This document shows, in pieces, positions 62,381 through 64,000 of a stretch of 64,000 bases of DNA. Under the pieces are notes generated by a model that was given only the letters and a program-made list of their open reading frames with translations, searched no databases and was not told the origin of the DNA. The stretch covers positions 16,324,001 through 16,388,000 of the forward strand of contig JAZBRI010000011.1 of the NCBI GenBank assembly GCA_036874045.1, read 5' to 3'. The stretch is from Cymodocea nodosa (taxonomy: Eukaryota > Streptophyta > Magnoliopsida > Alismatales > Cymodoceaceae). The first letter of the stretch is position 1; the number at the start of each line of letters is the position of its first letter. Position numbers and translations under genes: made by a program.

Positions 62381-63490
62381 TTACCTAATCAAGTTTATAA
62401 TTATAGAAAAATATATCGAATGAGTTAGAATATTTTCATCAAATTGTCAACTTTGTTAAAAAATAAAGGAAATGTGTGTGATATTAAATATGTTACAGTA
62501 GAAGAGAAGATTGCAATGTTCCTTATAACATTTAGGTAGAATCAAAGATATGGAATAACATAAAAGTATTTTCATAACTCTAATTGAATTGTTAATAGTT
62601 ATTTCAATGAAATTCTAAATGCAATAATATAATTGACTGACATCTTGATAGTAAAGTTGTTTGCATCAACTCCAAAAAAGAATTTGTAATCATCTTACTG
62701 TTTTTCCTTATTTCAAGGTAAAATTAGTCTTTTAGTAAAAATATAGATGTATTTCTAATACAAACTTCTTTTTATTTGTAGGATTGTATTAGAGTTATTG
62801 ATGAAACACATGTAAAAATAATAATTGTAGGAGAAGAAAATGTTAGATTTAGAATTAGAAAAGGTGAATTATGACAAAATATTACGCCAGCTTGCAATTT
62901 TAATATAAAATTTATTTATATTATGAGTGAATGGGAAGGTTCGACATTTAATGCGTATATACTTCAAGATGTAATAAATCATCCAAATGATCTTCAAGTT
63001 CCACTAGGTACTAGTTTGGTGAATATAATATCATTATTCTTACATGATAATTAAATTAGATAAAAATAGTTTTTGATAGCTTTAATTTAAATCTTATTTG
63101 TAAGGAAATTCTATTTGGTTGATGTTGTTTATCCAAATTGATTAGAATTTCTTAATTTATTTCAATGTGTTTGTTATCACTTAAATGATTATGTTGTTAA
63201 TTAACTTTCAAGTAATGAAATCAAGAATTTTAATTATTGACATTCACAATTACGAATAGTCATAAAATACACATTTGAAGTGGTGAAGCATCCATTCTTG
63301 ATTTTACAAGATTACATGTTATTTCCTTATAAAACACAGATTAAGATTATTCAAGCATGCTTTATTCTTTATAATTTTATTCGTAAGGCAAATAAAATAG
63401 ATCTACTTGAAGATTTTGAAGATGAAGTAGAAGTTGAAAATCATGCTCAAGAAATGAAATTTCTAATATATTTTAAAAATGATAAATAAT

Positions 63491-64000
63491 TACATATTAC
63501 CCAAAAACAAAGAAAAACAATAGTAGATCAAATATGTACAACAATGTCTCAATCTATGTGACATATTTGTTATTATTAAATCATGAACTATATTTTGTAT
63601 TTTATTTATTTAAAAATCTATGGTGGAATATTTTAAATACTGGAAAATATGACTTTACATTTCAATGTTATAATTTACTCCTATTTCATATTGTATTTCA
63701 ATATTTTTTACTTATGTTTTTTAATATTTATGATCACAAATAATTAAAATATATATTTTATAATTATTAAAATATATAATGTTAAATTAATTTATTTTAA
63801 AATTTAAATATATATTATAAATAAATTAAGAAATTTTTTTTAACAAGTATACAATTTTTCAATAACACGAGACTTTCAAATTTTATCTTTTAGATTTTGT
63901 GATTCATAACTTTTTTAAGTGACACAAATAAACTCTTATTGTCATTAATTTCTATATATAAATAACATCACTTATCAATGTAATGTCATTAAAGAATTTG
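63491..64000. other. AT-rich sequence, nothing recognised
   Basis: After the Harbinger transposase remnant the sequence is very AT-rich. No terminal inverted repeat of the Harbinger element was found before the window end. Confidence 0.4.

Larger units (their letters stand above)
51540..63490 (+). pseudogene. PIF/Harbinger transposase, split by the Athila element and decayed
   Basis: The remnant lies in two pieces, about 51540-51743 and 62381-63490, separated by the LTR element at 51744-62380. The N-terminal part includes VITLLLYIQIV before the break and IFIKLSTLL and YVTVEEKIAMFLI (about 62440-62530) after it. The catalytic part has CIRVIDETHVK (first Asp), RKGEL, FIYIMSEWEGS (about 62930), FYLVDVVYPN (second Asp, about 63120), then a HSQLRIVIKYTFE block in which the usual catalytic Glu of VIERTFG is Lys, and YKTQIKIIQACFILYNFIRKA near the end. 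Several further stops and frameshifts. This is a DDE_Tnp_4-type transposase; the Glu-to-Lys change alone would abolish activity. Confidence 0.8.

Overview
This is a stretch of nuclear DNA from a flowering plant. Spliced genes of plant type sit in AT-rich, retrotransposon-laden DNA. Several genes have GC-rich first exons with much more AT-rich introns and flanks, a pattern common in monocots, so a monocot is likely; the species cannot be named from the sequence alone.

Genes, left to right. (1) A tubby-like F-box protein on the minus strand, 1-1654, cut by the left window edge, with a probable intron in its 5' leader. (2) A two-exon minus-strand gene, 19601-22293, for an unrecognised acidic protein. 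It starts with a myristoylation/palmitoylation-type N terminus and carries five consecutive 85-residue repeats. (3) An intronless PORR-domain organellar RNA-binding protein, 24502-25755. (4) A nine-exon soluble inorganic pyrophosphatase, 27927-32776, whose start codon lies on a four-base coding exon. (5) A seven-exon MINDY-3-type deubiquitinase, 34088-48104, with one intron of about 8 kb. (6) An intronless canonical histone H3 on the minus strand, 48555-48965, convergent with the MINDY gene. These are unrelated housekeeping or regulatory genes; nothing suggests a cluster or shared pathway.

Mobile DNA fills much of the rest. A 4.3-kb Copia element (11676-15973, target duplication CATCT) is complete in outline but dead. 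A decayed L1-type LINE lies at 7480-8400. An RTE-type LINE is inserted into a short tandem array within intron 3 of the pyrophosphatase. Intron 2 of the MINDY gene holds an old antisense Copia element, apparently itself split by a SIRE-like LTR. The right end holds a 10.6-kb Athila-type Gypsy element (51744-62380, target duplication TTACC) inserted directly into the transposase reading frame of an older PIF/Harbinger DNA transposon. A roughly 580-bp dispersed repeat occurs at about 6.2 kb and 18.0 kb.

No clearly new biological system was found. The items most worth a second look are the five-repeat lipid-anchored protein, the acidic open reading frame downstream of pol in the Athila element together with its family of short hairpins, and the nested insertion architecture. 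Exon boundaries were read by eye from GT/AG sites, reading phase and family conservation. Element boundaries without a stated target duplication are approximate.
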